In this document: positions 22,398 to 33,158 of the stretch, in pieces | Layout of the letters: every line of letters starts with the position of its first letter | How positions within the stretch are numbered: position 1 is the first letter of the stretch | DNA from: Microcebus murinus | Lineage: Eukaryota > Chordata > Mammalia > Primates > Cheirogaleidae | DNA length: 64,000 nt | Assembly (NCBI RefSeq): GCF_040939455.1 | Contig: NC_134112.1 | Coordinates: 21,726,501 to 21,790,500 of the forward strand | Reading direction: 5' to 3' | Program-made: the position numbers and the translations under genes | The notes under the pieces: generated by a model | Database searches by the model: none | Told to the model about the DNA's origin: nothing | The model's input: only the letters and a program-made list of their open reading frames with translations

Positions 22398-23147
22398 GGA
22401 GGGTAGATCTGGATGAGGGATGGAATCTCGGATCCCCTGTGCCCTGGCTGGGGTGAGAAGGCCTGGCAGACTTGGGTCCCTGCCCTGATGCCTACTGCTT
22501 CTCCAGCCCCCTCCCCATCCTGCACTGCTGCTGCGCCCCTGGGGCCAGGATGGCCTGTCCTGCCTTGTGGGAGTTGTTCTCCCAATGCTTAGACTATGGC
22601 CACCACCCAGAGCCCTGAGCTGGAGGGTCTCCCAGGGCTGGCTGCAACCTCAGCTGGGACACCCTGGCAGAGCCCAAGAAACTTGAAGGAGCCTCCATAT
22701 ACCCTGCAGCCAGCACTGCTTTTTCCTCTCCCAGTGCGGTCTCAGACTGAGGCCACCTCCCTCGTGGGAGTCACCTGCCTTCCTCCCCCAACACTTGGCC
22801 TGCCTTCCTGGTGGCCAGGTCTCTTCCTCTGTGTGTAGAGCCCAGCCTTGATGTTGAAGGGCTCCTGCTGGGGTCTTGGAGTTCCCAAACAGAGCAGATG
22901 GCAGCCTGAGCCAAGTGTCCCTGAGGCCCTTGATGGTGCAGGGGCTTCCAAACATCTGGGCCAGTGAGGTTTTTCGCTGGGCTGCACCTGCTCCTGGCCT
23001 CTGAGCAGTGGTTGGCCTTGATGGCAAGAGCGAGGCAGCCTCTGCCTGTTTGATTTAGGGCTGTGTGTGCTATTAGTTGAGGCTCCTGAAAGTTCTGGCC
23101 CATGCATGGAGCTCCACTAATGTTTGCTGAATAAATTATACCTGGAA
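22398..23147. other. Intergenic sequence without named features
   Basis: GC-rich DNA with overlapping open frames on both strands and no splice or domain evidence. An L2-like GCTGAATAAAT-type end may lie at about 23100-23138. Confidence 0.45.
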
Positions 23148-23345
23148 GGGACCTTACAAGTCATCAGATCCAACCACCCTTCATTTTGTAGACAGAGCGA
23201 TAAAGTCACAGAGAACAATACTAACCTGCTGGTACTTACTAAAACATATGATAGGCGGTTCCCTCCCACCCCTGGTTACACTCAGAATCACAAAGCGAGG
23301 CTGGACCTTCTTGCTTCTCTGCCTGCAGGACACGTTCTTTCTGGG
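23148..23345 (-). repeat. MIR-family SINE (MIR3-like)
   Basis: CTGGAAGGGACCTTACAAGT, CATCAGATCCAACCACCCTT and CATTTTGTAGACAGAG, then ACTCAGAATCACAAAGCGAG and TTCTTGCTTCTCTGCC, in the reversed order of a MIR-type element. Confidence 0.65.
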
Positions 23346-24230
23346 CAGGCCATCAACAGATCCTCTCTAGGTGTTAGCCTCTGACAGTGACCTGGAGGCT
23401 CTCTCCTGCCAAGGCCACCCTGGTGACCTGGAGGCCAGCCTCTCAGCCCCAAAGGCATGAGCTATGGACAGACGGTGGTGGAATCTCAGACGGAGGCCCA
23501 CCTCGTTAACATCACCCCCACCAGCCAGCCCCCGTGGGTGTGAGTGGTGGCCGGAAGATCACAGCCACTCAGCAGAAGCCGAAGCAATCGGATCTCAGGA
23601 ATCCATGAAAAAGAATGGATTTTCTCACTGCCTGCGGAGTCTTTAATTTCCTGTGTTTGCCCCCAAAGGGCTTTTTCATCGACAAAGCACTTGGTTCTGC
23701 GGGGCCGTGCGGCTGAAGACAAGCTGCTGACAGAGAGATTAGTGACTGGGGACTGGGGACGGACGGAGGCTGCTAAGCTGGGGTGACAGATCTGAGCAGG
23801 GGGTGGGGGAGCCAAAGCCAGGCCCAGGCTAGAGGTGGGGGTGTCCCGCGCAGCCAGGAGTGGGCAGACTGAGGACAGAAGCCAGGTCGAGCTGCACCAG
23901 GAGCCGGGTGGCAGTGAGTAGGTGCCAAACCAGAAACACACGCTCCTCGTGAGAACAGATTCCTGGAGACGGAGACCTGTGAATCAGCTGAGAGACAGCA
24001 GGAGCGAAGGATGGGGCCAACTGGAAGCTTCAAGAGCCAGAGGCAGGACACAAGAAGTTTCTATCTTCTCCCCTCAGGCCCGGAACCCCAAACTCTGTCA
24101 GAGCCCGGAGCTGAACTTGGGCTGTTGCAAGGAGGAGAAATTTCTCCCCCCCCACCCCGGGCTAAAGGAGAAGGAGTGACCTGGAGGAGACAGGGTTCAT
24201 AGGTTTAAGAGAGAGTAGCAGGGGGAAAGC
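23346..24230. other. Intergenic sequence without named features
   Basis: Unique-looking. 23590-23760 contains short AT-rich tracts (GGAGTCTTTAATTTCC, CTTTTTCATCGACAAAGC) in GC-rich DNA and could be conserved non-coding sequence. No exon found. Confidence 0.45.
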
Positions 24231-24299
24231 ATGTTCTGTCTTCAGCCATTAGAAGGGTGCGTATGAGCTAAGCTTAGCTTAGCTACAGGGAGAACTGTG

Positions 24300-24400
24300 A
24301 AACAGGTAGGGTTACAGTCAGACATAAGGAAGGACTTCCTGGCTGTCAAATAAAATGAGCTTCGTGGGCCTCCCTGCCTACGCCCGGAGGGCCTTCCTCC
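24300..24400 (-). repeat. L3/CR1-like fragment
   Basis: AGACATAAGGAAGGACTTCC TGGCTGTCA is a reversed form of the L3 (CR1-type) motif gtcaggaagttcttcct. Short and diverged. Confidence 0.45.
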
Positions 24401-24639
24401 TCCCTCTGCTGGGGCCACCTAAGACAGCCCCTCCCCCTCTTTTTAGGATGCCTGGCTCCGGGGACTCAACATGAAGCTGACCAGCCTGCAGGGGTCAGGC
24501 CCTGAAATAGCCCAGGTGCCCTACCCCGGCCAATGAGCTCCCCTGCGATCTTTTGTCCAAGCTGCCAGAGGCTGGCAGGCATTTCAGTGAGCCTGAAAAC
24601 TGACCATACCCTCCTCTTAGAGATGCTTCTCCTGCCCAG

Positions 24640-25120
24640 TCTTCCTCTTGCCGTACTGACTTCTCTCTCTCCCTCCCAGCCCGGCTCCTTCCCTGTGGCA
24701 CACACACTAACTGCTGGCGTGCCCCTGGGCTCCATCTTGACCACCTTCTCGCCAACATCCACGCTCTCTCCGGGTAATCCCATCTCCCCGCCCGCCACCG
24801 CCCCCATGGCTGGCTTTAAATTCTCTCAGTGCACCGCTGCTGACCTCGAATGGCTCAGTGCCCCTGGGGTCTCTCTGCAAGTCCAGCTGCTTCCTTGCCA
24901 TCTGCAGTCGCATGTCTGTAGTCATCTCGAACTTAGCAGGTCCAACACAGGGCTCTGGAGCTCCTCTTCCAAGCCTACCCCGCCCCCGGCTTACTCATCC
25001 CAGAGATGGGCAAGCTGTTCATGCCAAAGCCTCACTGTTCATACCTCGATGTTCATACCAAAGCCTCACTGAGCATTCTAGATCCCTCCCTTTCCCTTAC
25101 ACTTCCTTGTGCCCACTCCA
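24640..25120 (+). repeat. L2-type LINE fragment (reverse-transcriptase 3' part), decayed
   Basis: GGGCTCCATCTTGACCACCT, CACGCTCTCTCCGGGTAATC, GCACCGCTGCTGACCTCGAA, CATCTCGAACTTAGCAGGTC CAA and CTCCTCTTCCAAGCCTACC follow the order of the old L2 coding 3' region. The long open frame at 24533-25072 largely covers this fossil and is not a host gene. Confidence 0.55.
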
Positions 25121-25149
25121 TCACCGAGTCCCATGGAGCCCTTGCAGAT

Positions 25150-25335
25150 CCTGATCTTACTCAGCTCTACGCTTACTCCCTGTGTGGCCTTGGACAAGTT
25201 CCTGAACCTCTCTGGGCCACAGCCTCCTCACATAGAAAGTGAATGATAATATCTACCTTATGAGGTATTTACCTTATGAGGTTGTTATGAAAACTAAGTG
25301 ATGTATATAAAACAGAATAGTGCATGAGCATAGGA
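25150..25335 (+). repeat. MIR SINE
   Basis: CTCCCTGTGTGGCCTTGGAC, AACCTCTCTGGGCCACAGCC, AGTGAATGATAATATCTACC and TTGTTATGAAAACTAAGTGA, in forward order. Confidence 0.85.
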
Positions 25336-25397
25336 ACCAGTATGAACTGTGGATGGGAAGGCGACATGCTTCTTAGATGCATGGAGCTATGATTTAA

Positions 25398-25738
25398 CTC
25401 AGTACCATCCAATACAAGCATAATTTGCGATCCACAATCGGGAGCCATACATGTAGTTTTAAATGTTCTAGTGGCCACATTTAAAAAAACAGAAATGAGT
25501 GAAATTAATTTTAACGACCTATTTTATTTAACACAACATATCCAAATCCTTTCCTTTGTAAAATGTAATCAATATAAAAATATGTATGAGAGATTTTACA
25601 TTTTTTTATTGTGCCTAGTCTGAAATCCAGTGTGTATTTTACACTCACAGCGCATCTCCATTTGGAGGAGCCACATTTCAAGTGTTCAAAAGCCATGTGT
25701 GGCCTGTGGCCACTGCTTTGGCCAGCCCAGGTTTAAGT
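25398..25738. repeat. hAT-Charlie type MITE
   Basis: Begins CAGTACCATCCAATACAAGC, then CTAGTGGCCACATTTAAAAA, GAAATTAATTTTAACGACC, CAGTGTGTATTTTACACTCA CAGC and CACATTTCAAGTGTTCAAAA GCC: a common Charlie-group repeat of mammals. Family name uncertain. Confidence 0.75.
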
Positions 25739-25925
25739 GGTCACAATGCTTCCATTCTTCCTCTGGTGCAGTGCTGCTCAACTTCTGCACCATTGACATT
25801 TTGGGTAAGCTATGTAGACAGAATTTGAACTCAGGGTATATATAGAAAGAGCCAGATACAGGAATAGTGATCCTGGGTTATTAAAAAAAAAAAAAAGAGG
25901 TGGGGCCTGGGGGCACCAACATTTA

Positions 25926-26147
25926 GAGCAGGGTTTCTCAACCTCGGCACTCTTGACATTTGGGGCTGGATAATTCTTTGTTGGGGAGTGGGTTGGTTTG
26001 TCCTGTGCATGGTCAGATGTTTGGCAGCATCCCTGGCTGCTACCCACTAGCTGCCAGTAGCACCGCCACCCCCACTCTGCTGACATTGCCAAACCCCCCT
26101 CCCCCATGGGCATGGGGGGATCATACCTAGCTGAGGATCATTGTTCT
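25926..26147 (+). repeat. hAT-Charlie type MITE
   Basis: GGGTTTCTCAACCTCGGCAC, TGGATAATTCTTTGTTG, TGCATGGTCAGATGTTTGGC, GCATCCCTGGCTGCTACCCA and a CTAGCTGCCAGTAGCAC segment identify it. A partial copy of the same start (TTCTGCACCATTGACATTTT GGG) lies just upstream at about 25765-25805. Confidence 0.8.
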
Positions 26148-26149
26148 AG

Positions 26150-26665
26150 AGTCACTTCAGGGTCACTTCCTCTAATGGCTTCTCACTGCACTGAGGATAA
26201 AGTCCAGACTCCTCACCAGGGGTGACAGAGCCTGGGACCTGCCCCCTGCCTGCCAAGCATGTCTTCTCCTCCCTCCTCCCACCAGCCGCAGTCCTCCCTG
26301 CCTCCATGCCCAGTTCCTGGACAGCCCAAGTTCATTCCCTGACCCTTGACCTGCGCTACTTTTTGCCTTGATGTTCTTACTCTGCTGGTTCCTCTTCTCA
26401 CTCCGGTCTCAGCTTGAGCTCAGTGGGTCTTGCCAGACACCTCCTCTCTACCCCTAAATCTAACATCGCCCTTCACTCACTGTTCATCCTGTAGTTCAGT
26501 CTCTGCACACCATCTAGGTTATTGCCGTCTGCCTCTTCCCTCGAAGACATAAGCTCCAGGACTGCAGGGACCCTGTCTATCTTGATATAACTCTCTTCCC
26601 AGCATCAGAGAGAGTGCCAGGCTCAAGGTAGGTGTACTCAATTAGAATTTGTTGAAGGAACAAAT
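26150..26665 (+). repeat. L2 LINE 3' region
   Basis: GGCTTCTCACTGCACTGAGG ATAAAGTCC, TCTCAGCTTGAGCTCAGTGG, CATAAGCTCCAGGACTGCAG GGACC, CAGCATCAGAGAGAGTGCCA GG and a TTGTTGAAGGAAC end give the full L2 3' layout. Confidence 0.85.
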
Positions 26666-28065
26666 GCCCTTTCTGTTCTGGCCTCCTGATCTCAAGCTCA
26701 AGGTCAACAAAGCCTCCCCATGCAACCGGGCCAGAAATCTCCCTTGATTTTCCAGTATTTGGTCAAAGAGTCTCTGCCTCTCCAATTTCTGCTTGGCAGG
26801 CTGCTACACACGGCAAATCAGGTTCCGCTTCACGCAACGACACCCTGGGGAGGTGTAAGTGTCTGAAATCTGGGCACCGCAGGGCCATATCTGCCAAGAG
26901 AGGGCGTCTTTTTTCTAATTCACACAAACGGGTATGAGGGCTGACAGCATCCTTGCCAATCTGGCGGCCTGATGGTGACAGCTGCCCCATGCCAAGGGAG
27001 CTCCCCACTGTAGCAGTGGTGCCTGACTGTGCCACAGGCCTGGCTGATCACCTGCGGGTCCCAGCCTGGATGGGGAGTGCCTGGACCTTTGCTCTAGACC
27101 TGGGAATCTGCTGGAGGTGGGGCAGCATCTTCTTCCCTTGTCCTTGTCCTATGGGTGCTGGGATCCCCTCCAGGCCAAGCTGTTCGCATGCAGAAGCAGC
27201 ATCCCCAGGACTCTTCTCTCTGCACACCCTTTCAGCCCCACGTCCCAGGGTCAGGACAGGGATGGAATGGTGGCCTTCATGCAGTAGTGGCTGTGATCTA
27301 AGATGGAACTTTACAGCTTGCCACACCCTGCAAATCCTGGGAGCAGCAGAGGGAAAGGTACAAAAGCAAAGCCAGCCTGGCAGGATCATCCTTACCAGTG
27401 GCTCGGAGTGAGGAGCAGCGGTGGTTCTGAATCTTAGAGCAAAGGTCCTGGTGATTGTTGGCTAAGAAATGCCCTTGAGACATGCACCCTCCAGAGTCCT
27501 GTAGAGGCAGTTTGGCAGCTGTCCGAAGGCCATTAGCCATCCATTCCACAGGTCTTTGACATCAGGCTGGGCTCTTGTCTCAGGCCATTAGTCTGGACAG
27601 CTGGAGACCTGCCCTCTCCTATGTGATAGGTGGGGAAACTGAGGCCCATGGCTGTGAAACTCCAAAGGGAGTGCTGGAGAGCCGGGGGTCGCTGAGAGGG
27701 CAGCATTGGGAGGATGAGGTGGGAGGGGCCCAGCCAGGGCCTCTGAGCTACTTTCCCAGGCCCCCTGGCCTTGGTGCTCCATCCCTCCCAGCTCAGCCTT
27801 TGTCCGATTTGCCGCCTGCGACAGCTGGGGAAGCCAGGCCTCACCCTGGCTCCTGCCATCAGCCATCTCCGTGCGGCACTAAAGATCCGCGCGGGAGCCA
27901 GGCCCGGCAGCAGGCTTGGCGGGCAGCTCTGCGTTGCCCGGGAGACCACAGAGGAGGAAGCCTGCTCCACTCGGCTACCAAGGGCCAGATGGCCGGTCGG
28001 CCCAGAGGTGCCTCCCCCGGGGGCCTTAGCCTCGCCTATGTACTGCTGGGGTCCCAGAGACACCA
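26666..28065. other. Intergenic sequence with GC-rich block, no gene recognised
   Basis: 26760-27000 looks unique and carries a CTCF-like CCAAGAGAGGGCGT (26894-26907). 27560-28050 is GC-rich with a moderate CpG content (27800-28030), a half X-box (GTTGCCCGGGAGACC at about 27933) and simultaneous open frames on both strands. The frames overlap each other and show no splice or domain evidence. Confidence 0.5.
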
Positions 28066-28067
28066 CT

Positions 28068-28175
28068 AGGCAGATAGGGAAACTGAGGCGTGGAGGGCAG
28101 AAGGCTGATTCACTGCTGCACTAAGGGTGGGTGGCCAGGAGCTGAGGACAGAATGAAGGTCCTGCCTCCTGGTCT
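28068..28175 (-). repeat. MIR-like fragment
   Basis: ATAGGGAAACTGAGGCGTGG and GAGGACAGAATGAAGGTCCT follow the reversed MIR core. Confidence 0.55.
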
Positions 28176-30439
28176 TACAGGGCTGCAGCCAGGAGCACAC
28201 TGTCAGAGGGTTGCATGAGTCTCTGTGGCCCCAGCCCCTCCGGGGAACTGAATTTCCCTCTGGAAACACCGCAGACACTATTAAAGGCCCCTATTAAACC
28301 TTGCCCTTAGGAACAGCTGAGTTGTGCAGGCCCCAGAGTGTGAGGAAGACGCCAGCTCTGCGAGCACAGGAAGTAAGTGAGCAAACACCGGGAGACGGAA
28401 GCTGGGCTCTACGCTAAGCCCCAGTGGGGAGCCAAAAAAAGGGTGCTGAGGTGGGGGCAGGGCCCATGACCAGAGAACCAGGAGCTGGCTGGGCCTTGGA
28501 GAGGGGATGTCACCGCCTTCATTCTACACGGGAGGAATTATAGTGTGGCTGGTGAGGGCAGGGGGCAAGCCCCTCAGAAAGGCTGACTCTGGCTTGGTCT
28601 CCCTTCCTTGAAGCTGGGGGAGGAGAGCAGAGAACAGAAAAGAGCCCACTGCAGCCTGCCTGCAGGTGTGGGCCCTCCTGAGACCCCCAGACACCCACCC
28701 ACAGGAGGGCCCCCTTACCCTCGGGGAGGATCTGGCTGCTTTGCTGAAGGTGACTCTAAAACAGCCATTCCTCAGCCCTGCTATGTTAGGGCTGCAGATA
28801 TTCCAGCCAAGTGCTTAGGAACGCTGAGCAGGCCAAGGCCCTGGGCTCTGGCCCTCAGAGCACCTGTGAGCTGCCTCCCCAGAGCCCCAGCGCTGGCAGG
28901 TGACTCTGCCCCTTGCCTTGTACTGAGTGGGTGAAGCACCCATACCAGGGCCTGTGCGAGGGTGGGTACAGTCTGGGACCCTCAGGGCTGAGATGCAGAT
29001 TGGGATGAGCCCAGCAGGAAGGGCTGGGAAGCTTTGAAAGTCTCCCCAGAGAAATGGGGGGGGGGGACAGCCCTGCCCCCTTCTGTGGAAGGTCTGGAAG
29101 TCCCCAGCACCATGCCAGACACACACTCTGATGGGTCTCTTCTGGTGTAGCAGGGGACAACGCTCTTCAGCTGTGACGTGCAGGCACAAATTAGCAGGGA
29201 GAGGAGCCAGGCAGCCTCCCAGGGCTCACAGGCCAGGCTGAGTTCCTCAGCAGCCCACTCCTGCTCCTCCGTGGGGCAATCGGAAGTCCCCACCTGCTCG
29301 AGGTTGTCACGCAGGCAGCGTCTGCTGCTCCCCAAGGGCTGGGAGCTGCCTGCAGCCCCAGGGCCTCCCGCCCCCAGCCCATGCCTGCTGCCTGAGCTGT
29401 CAGCCCTGCTCCCAAACAGCCTGATTATCTCCATCTGGGGAAAACAAAACATGTCGGCAGCGCCTGAGAAGAGGCCTATCTCCTCAGTGCGAAGCAATCT
29501 GAGGAAAGCTCCCGGCTCTGATCCGCAGGAGGAAGTGAACGAGCGACCGGGTTTTCTTGGTGTGGTTCTCCCCTGACACAGGGGCAGGCCTCCGCCAGCA
29601 TCACCCTCTCTGAGAAGCCTTCTGGGACTGGGCTCGCCCTGCTCAGGCTCGCTAAGGGTTCCCTGCACCTCCCAGGGCTGGCTGGGAGATTCCAGTCAAT
29701 ATTCCCCTGTGCAGCCCTCAGGCTCTGTCTGTGTCTCCAAGTTGGACTAGTGGTCATGCCGTGCATTGCTTTGTAGGGATAGGAGACTCGCAGACACCTC
29801 TGGGAAGAAAATGCTGCTTTTGGTTGTACGGGGCGGCCTGGGGCGGCTGTCGGGGTGCAGGGAATTACAGATCCTGCTTGCCTCAGTTTGGGGGGATAAA
29901 ATTCCAGCAGGCCTGCACACCACTCCTGATTTTCCCCCCCTGTGCTTCCCAGGGGTCCCCTGCACCTGGGAATGGCAGAGGATGCCCTGCAAGCTAGCTG
30001 GCATGCCTGCATTTCTTCTATCTTAGTTGTCCTTCAAACCCCAGCCAAAAAACCCAACCCAAGCCAAGCCTCCCCAGCTTATGGGACCCTCCCCCACAGG
30101 TGGGCCTGTGTACCTCCATGGGGCATGGTGCTCATTGGAGGGGATGGCAGCCCGGGGCTGCTGTGGCCATGTCTGTCTGCCCCAGGACCCAGCCCAGGGA
30201 CCAGGCACAGCTGATGTCCAGGAAACATGCCAAGCAAATGAAAATGAACGTTTCCTCTCTCCCAGCCTGGCCTCTCTAACCGCTTCCACCTCTGTTGACT
30301 GCCGTACTGCTGCCTCCCGTCTCCTCCCCAAGCTCTAGGGAGGATATGTGTTAGGATACTTTACTCAAGACCTCCTGCCTATCCTCTTAGGGGAGGGAAA
30401 CTAACCTTCCCTGCCTCCAACGTGCCTCCAAGGTGCTGG
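28176..30439. other. Intergenic sequence, no gene recognised
   Basis: Largely unique-looking. 29400-29560 is the most structured stretch (CTGATTATCTCCATCTGGGG, AAAACAAAACATG, GCGAAGCAATCTGAGG) and could be a conserved enhancer. The long minus-strand frames at 28982-29668 and 29476-30012 have no domain or splice support. Confidence 0.5.
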
Positions 30440-30605
30440 ATAAAGTGATAAGCATTTTACACATTTATCTAATCTAGCACTCACAGCAATGTGGTTTGTC
30501 TGATGTCATGTTACCCAACTTACAGATGCTAAAACTGAGGCTCAGAGAAGATACAAACCTGCCAACATCCTAAGTGACAGAGTGAGCATCAGATCAAAGT
30601 CTTTT
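30440..30605 (-). repeat. MIR SINE
   Basis: TTTTACACATTTATCTAATC, TACAGATGCTAAAACTGAGG CTCAGAGA and GTGACAGAGTGAGCATCAGA in reversed order. Confidence 0.8.
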
Positions 30606-30759
30606 ATTTCCTGGACCAAGTCTTTTTCCTCTGCAACAGGTCAGCTCCTTGAACCAGGTGCCAGTGACCAAGCCACAGACAAGGAGGGCTGCCCTGGGGA
30701 AGCCCTCACACCACGGCTCCCCTCCACCTGAGCCAGCATGTTGCAGCGCAGCCATTATC

Positions 30760-30960
30760 ACTGGCTAACTGCTCTGAGGGTTTACCATATGCCAGGAGCA
30801 GTGCTAAGTGTTTTTGCATAAACTGACACATGATAATTTCACAACTCTTTGAGGTTAGAGCTTTACAATCTGCACATTGCAGATGGAGGTACCCGGGGCA
30901 GAGGAGGCTAGCAAACCTCAGGCACAGGGAGGCTAGCAAACTTGCTGAAGGTCCCAGCTC
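30760..30960 (-). repeat. MIR SINE
   Basis: GGGTTTACCATATGCCAGGA, GCAGTGCTAAGTGTTTTTGC, AACTCTTTGAGGTTAGAGC and CACATTGCAGATGGAGGTAC. It ends with an internal direct repeat, GAGGCTAGCAAAC, present twice at about 30905 and 30929. Confidence 0.75.
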
Positions 30961-31199
30961 TTCCATGACAGAGTCCATCTTCTCAATAATGTCCAGGCTG
31001 CTGACACAGGAAGTATGGATCATCTGCCTCTACCCTGCAGCTAACCAGAATGTCCCACTCCCGAGGCACACTAGGGCGTGCCAGCCATCTTCCCTAGCTC
31101 CTGAGCGTGAGCCTGGTGTCTACCATCCTTTCTCCACGGCCCACACCCAACTTGTCAAGGGCAGGCGCCAGATTCGGCCTCTTTCATTTCCTCCCACCG

Positions 31200-31370
31200 G
31201 GGAATAGAGACCAGAGTTGAACAAAAAGGGAGCATAATGATTTTATATATGCATTTACGATGTTTACTCTGCCTGCTTCCAGAGCAGATGTAAGGCGGTT
31301 TGGAATACTGAGTTGCATAATTAGGACAATAAAATCATCCTTTAGAACAGAGCTGTTGGGCTCCAATCAG
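31200..31370. promoter_or_regulatory. Candidate enhancer core (POU/C-EBP-like sites)
   Basis: An AT-rich, repeat-free patch in GC-rich DNA. It holds TATATGCAT (31246-31254), a full match to the POU1F1/Pit-1 consensus WWTATNCAT, and GTTGCATAAT (31312-31321), a C/EBP-type site. The expected upstream neighbour, GHRHR, is a POU1F1 target in pituitary, but position and role here are inference. Confidence 0.3.
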
Positions 31371-31442
31371 TCGGCAGGAAGGTGGAGTCCTATCAGGCAG
31401 CCGGGTGTGGGGGTGGGGAACCACACTAGCATGGAGGAACCT

Positions 31443-31550
31443 GGCCTATGTCCCTGGCGGTGCTACAAACGACCTTGTATAAGTTACTCCTCCTTTCTTA
31501 GGCCTCAGTGTACCTATCTGCAAAACAGGCAGGTCAAATATGGAATGCAG
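31443..31550 (+). repeat. MIR SINE fragment
   Basis: CAAACGACCTTGTATAAGTT, TTAGGCCTCAGTGTACCTAT and CTGCAAAACAGGCAGG in forward order. Confidence 0.65.
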
Positions 31551-33156
31551 AGAGATGGAAGTCGAGGGACAGGTTTTCAAAGGGTGCTACCCAGAGCACT
31601 AGGAGTTAGTCAAGGGCACTCCAGCGGCTGAGGTGGGTGGGCAGGGAGAATGGGGGGCCCCAGGCCTACCACCCCCACTGCAATCAGACAGACTCTACTT
31701 TCCTCTGTCTCAGTGAGCGAGCTTCTAAGATTTTAGTCCTGCTGCTAAAAAATGTTTAAGAGACTACTCTGGACAAGATGTTCTCTAAAACCCTTTCCAT
31801 GCTTAAAGCCCTCGGCCCCTCCTGACGTTGCCTGTCCTCCTGCCCACAGCAAGCCTCAGCTCTGGGCACAGCATGGCTTTCCTGGTCTTGGAGAGGATGT
31901 TTGAGCTCAGGGGTGAGATCCAGGTGCCCCTTGGGCAGGGGGTGTTGTTCAGGGGCTCGCATCTGGCGGAGGGAGGTTGCCAAAGTGGAAGCCGGGGTCC
32001 CTTTCCTCTCCAGACAGGAGCTCACTCTCTGCCTCAAGCCCCAAGACTTGGGGGTTGGTTCAGGGAGCCGTGGATTTCAAAGGCCCCCTCATCCCTCCTC
32101 GGCCCGTGTCTGCATGGCTGTGGTGCTGCAGATAAGTGTGACCTCCCGGAGACCACATCAGACACAGGTGGGCAGGCGCTGGCCCAGATAAGCACCTGTC
32201 CAGCAGCGGGGACTGAACGTTCCAGGCCCAGAAGCCGCAAGGATGACTCAGTCACTGTCCAGACCACCAGATGGCCCCTACTAGGGTCTCAGGGGACTGT
32301 GCTATCAGCTCCCCACTACCGAGGGGGGTGGCTTCCTCCCTCAGACTCTGCCGTGGCTGCGGGCACTGCTCTTTGACCACTCTGGTAGGGAGGGTGGCAC
32401 AGAGCCATCCACACTCCCCGACCCAGGGCCCCGATGGCACTAGTGGGCTTTGTCACTTCAAAGTCTGGGCCCAGGGTGAGTCTCCCCCTAAAAGTCTAGC
32501 TCCCAAGCCCAGTCGTAGGCTATCCATGCAATAGGAGGTCCGAATGGCCACATAAAATTCAGGCTGAGTCTGAGTCTACTCTGCACCCCTGAAAAGAGAA
32601 AGTTCTGGAACAATGGCACACTCAGGCCTGTGGTTCTGAAGGGGGAAGAAGAGAGGAAAGAGGACAGGAGGGTGGAGGGCCAAGACCCAGGGCAATGGGC
32701 TGGGAGAGGGTCGAGCTGCTGGGTAGGCAGCTTCCCGCCCATGAGCATGGGCCCACTATAGGCCTCCCTGGGGGATTAGGGGCCTGGAGCAGTGTACCCA
32801 AATTCCTTCCAGGGCAGCTTGGAGACCCCAGCCTACCCAGGGGGTGCCGGCAATGGCAGGCCTGACTTAGCATCTGGGTCCTGAGCTGACCATCAGCTGG
32901 TCCCCTGCTGTGACTTGATGTCCCCATGGGCTACTAGTCATTGGGCCTGCTGGCCTCACACTTCTCCCTCTCTGCAGCACCGGACGCCTCTGACCATGAT
33001 CCTCAGCCTTCTTGACCCCACCCTGGCCACTCCACCTCTGCCTCCCTCCCAGGGACTCCTCCCTCCTTCCTTGCAATGAGGATGGTCCCCAGGGAGTTGT
33101 CCTGACCCTCTTCTCACTCTTACCAGTAACTCTCACCAGCGCTTGGGCTGGGGACA
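31551..33156. other. Intergenic sequence without gene or named repeat
   Basis: Unique-looking GC-rich DNA. A CTCF-like CCACCAGATGGCCC occurs at 32264-32277. No exon recognised in the several open frames. Confidence 0.5.
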
Positions 33157-33158
33157 TA

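Noticed and set aside
24533..25072. 179-codon plus-strand frame as a host gene
   Set aside because: It coincides with an L2-type LINE fossil and starts from ATG only by chance within it.
27533..28069. Overlapping 164- and 177-codon frames on opposite strands
   Set aside because: Mutual overlap on both strands in GC-rich DNA is the usual chance pattern; the plus frame also runs to the edge of a MIR-like piece.
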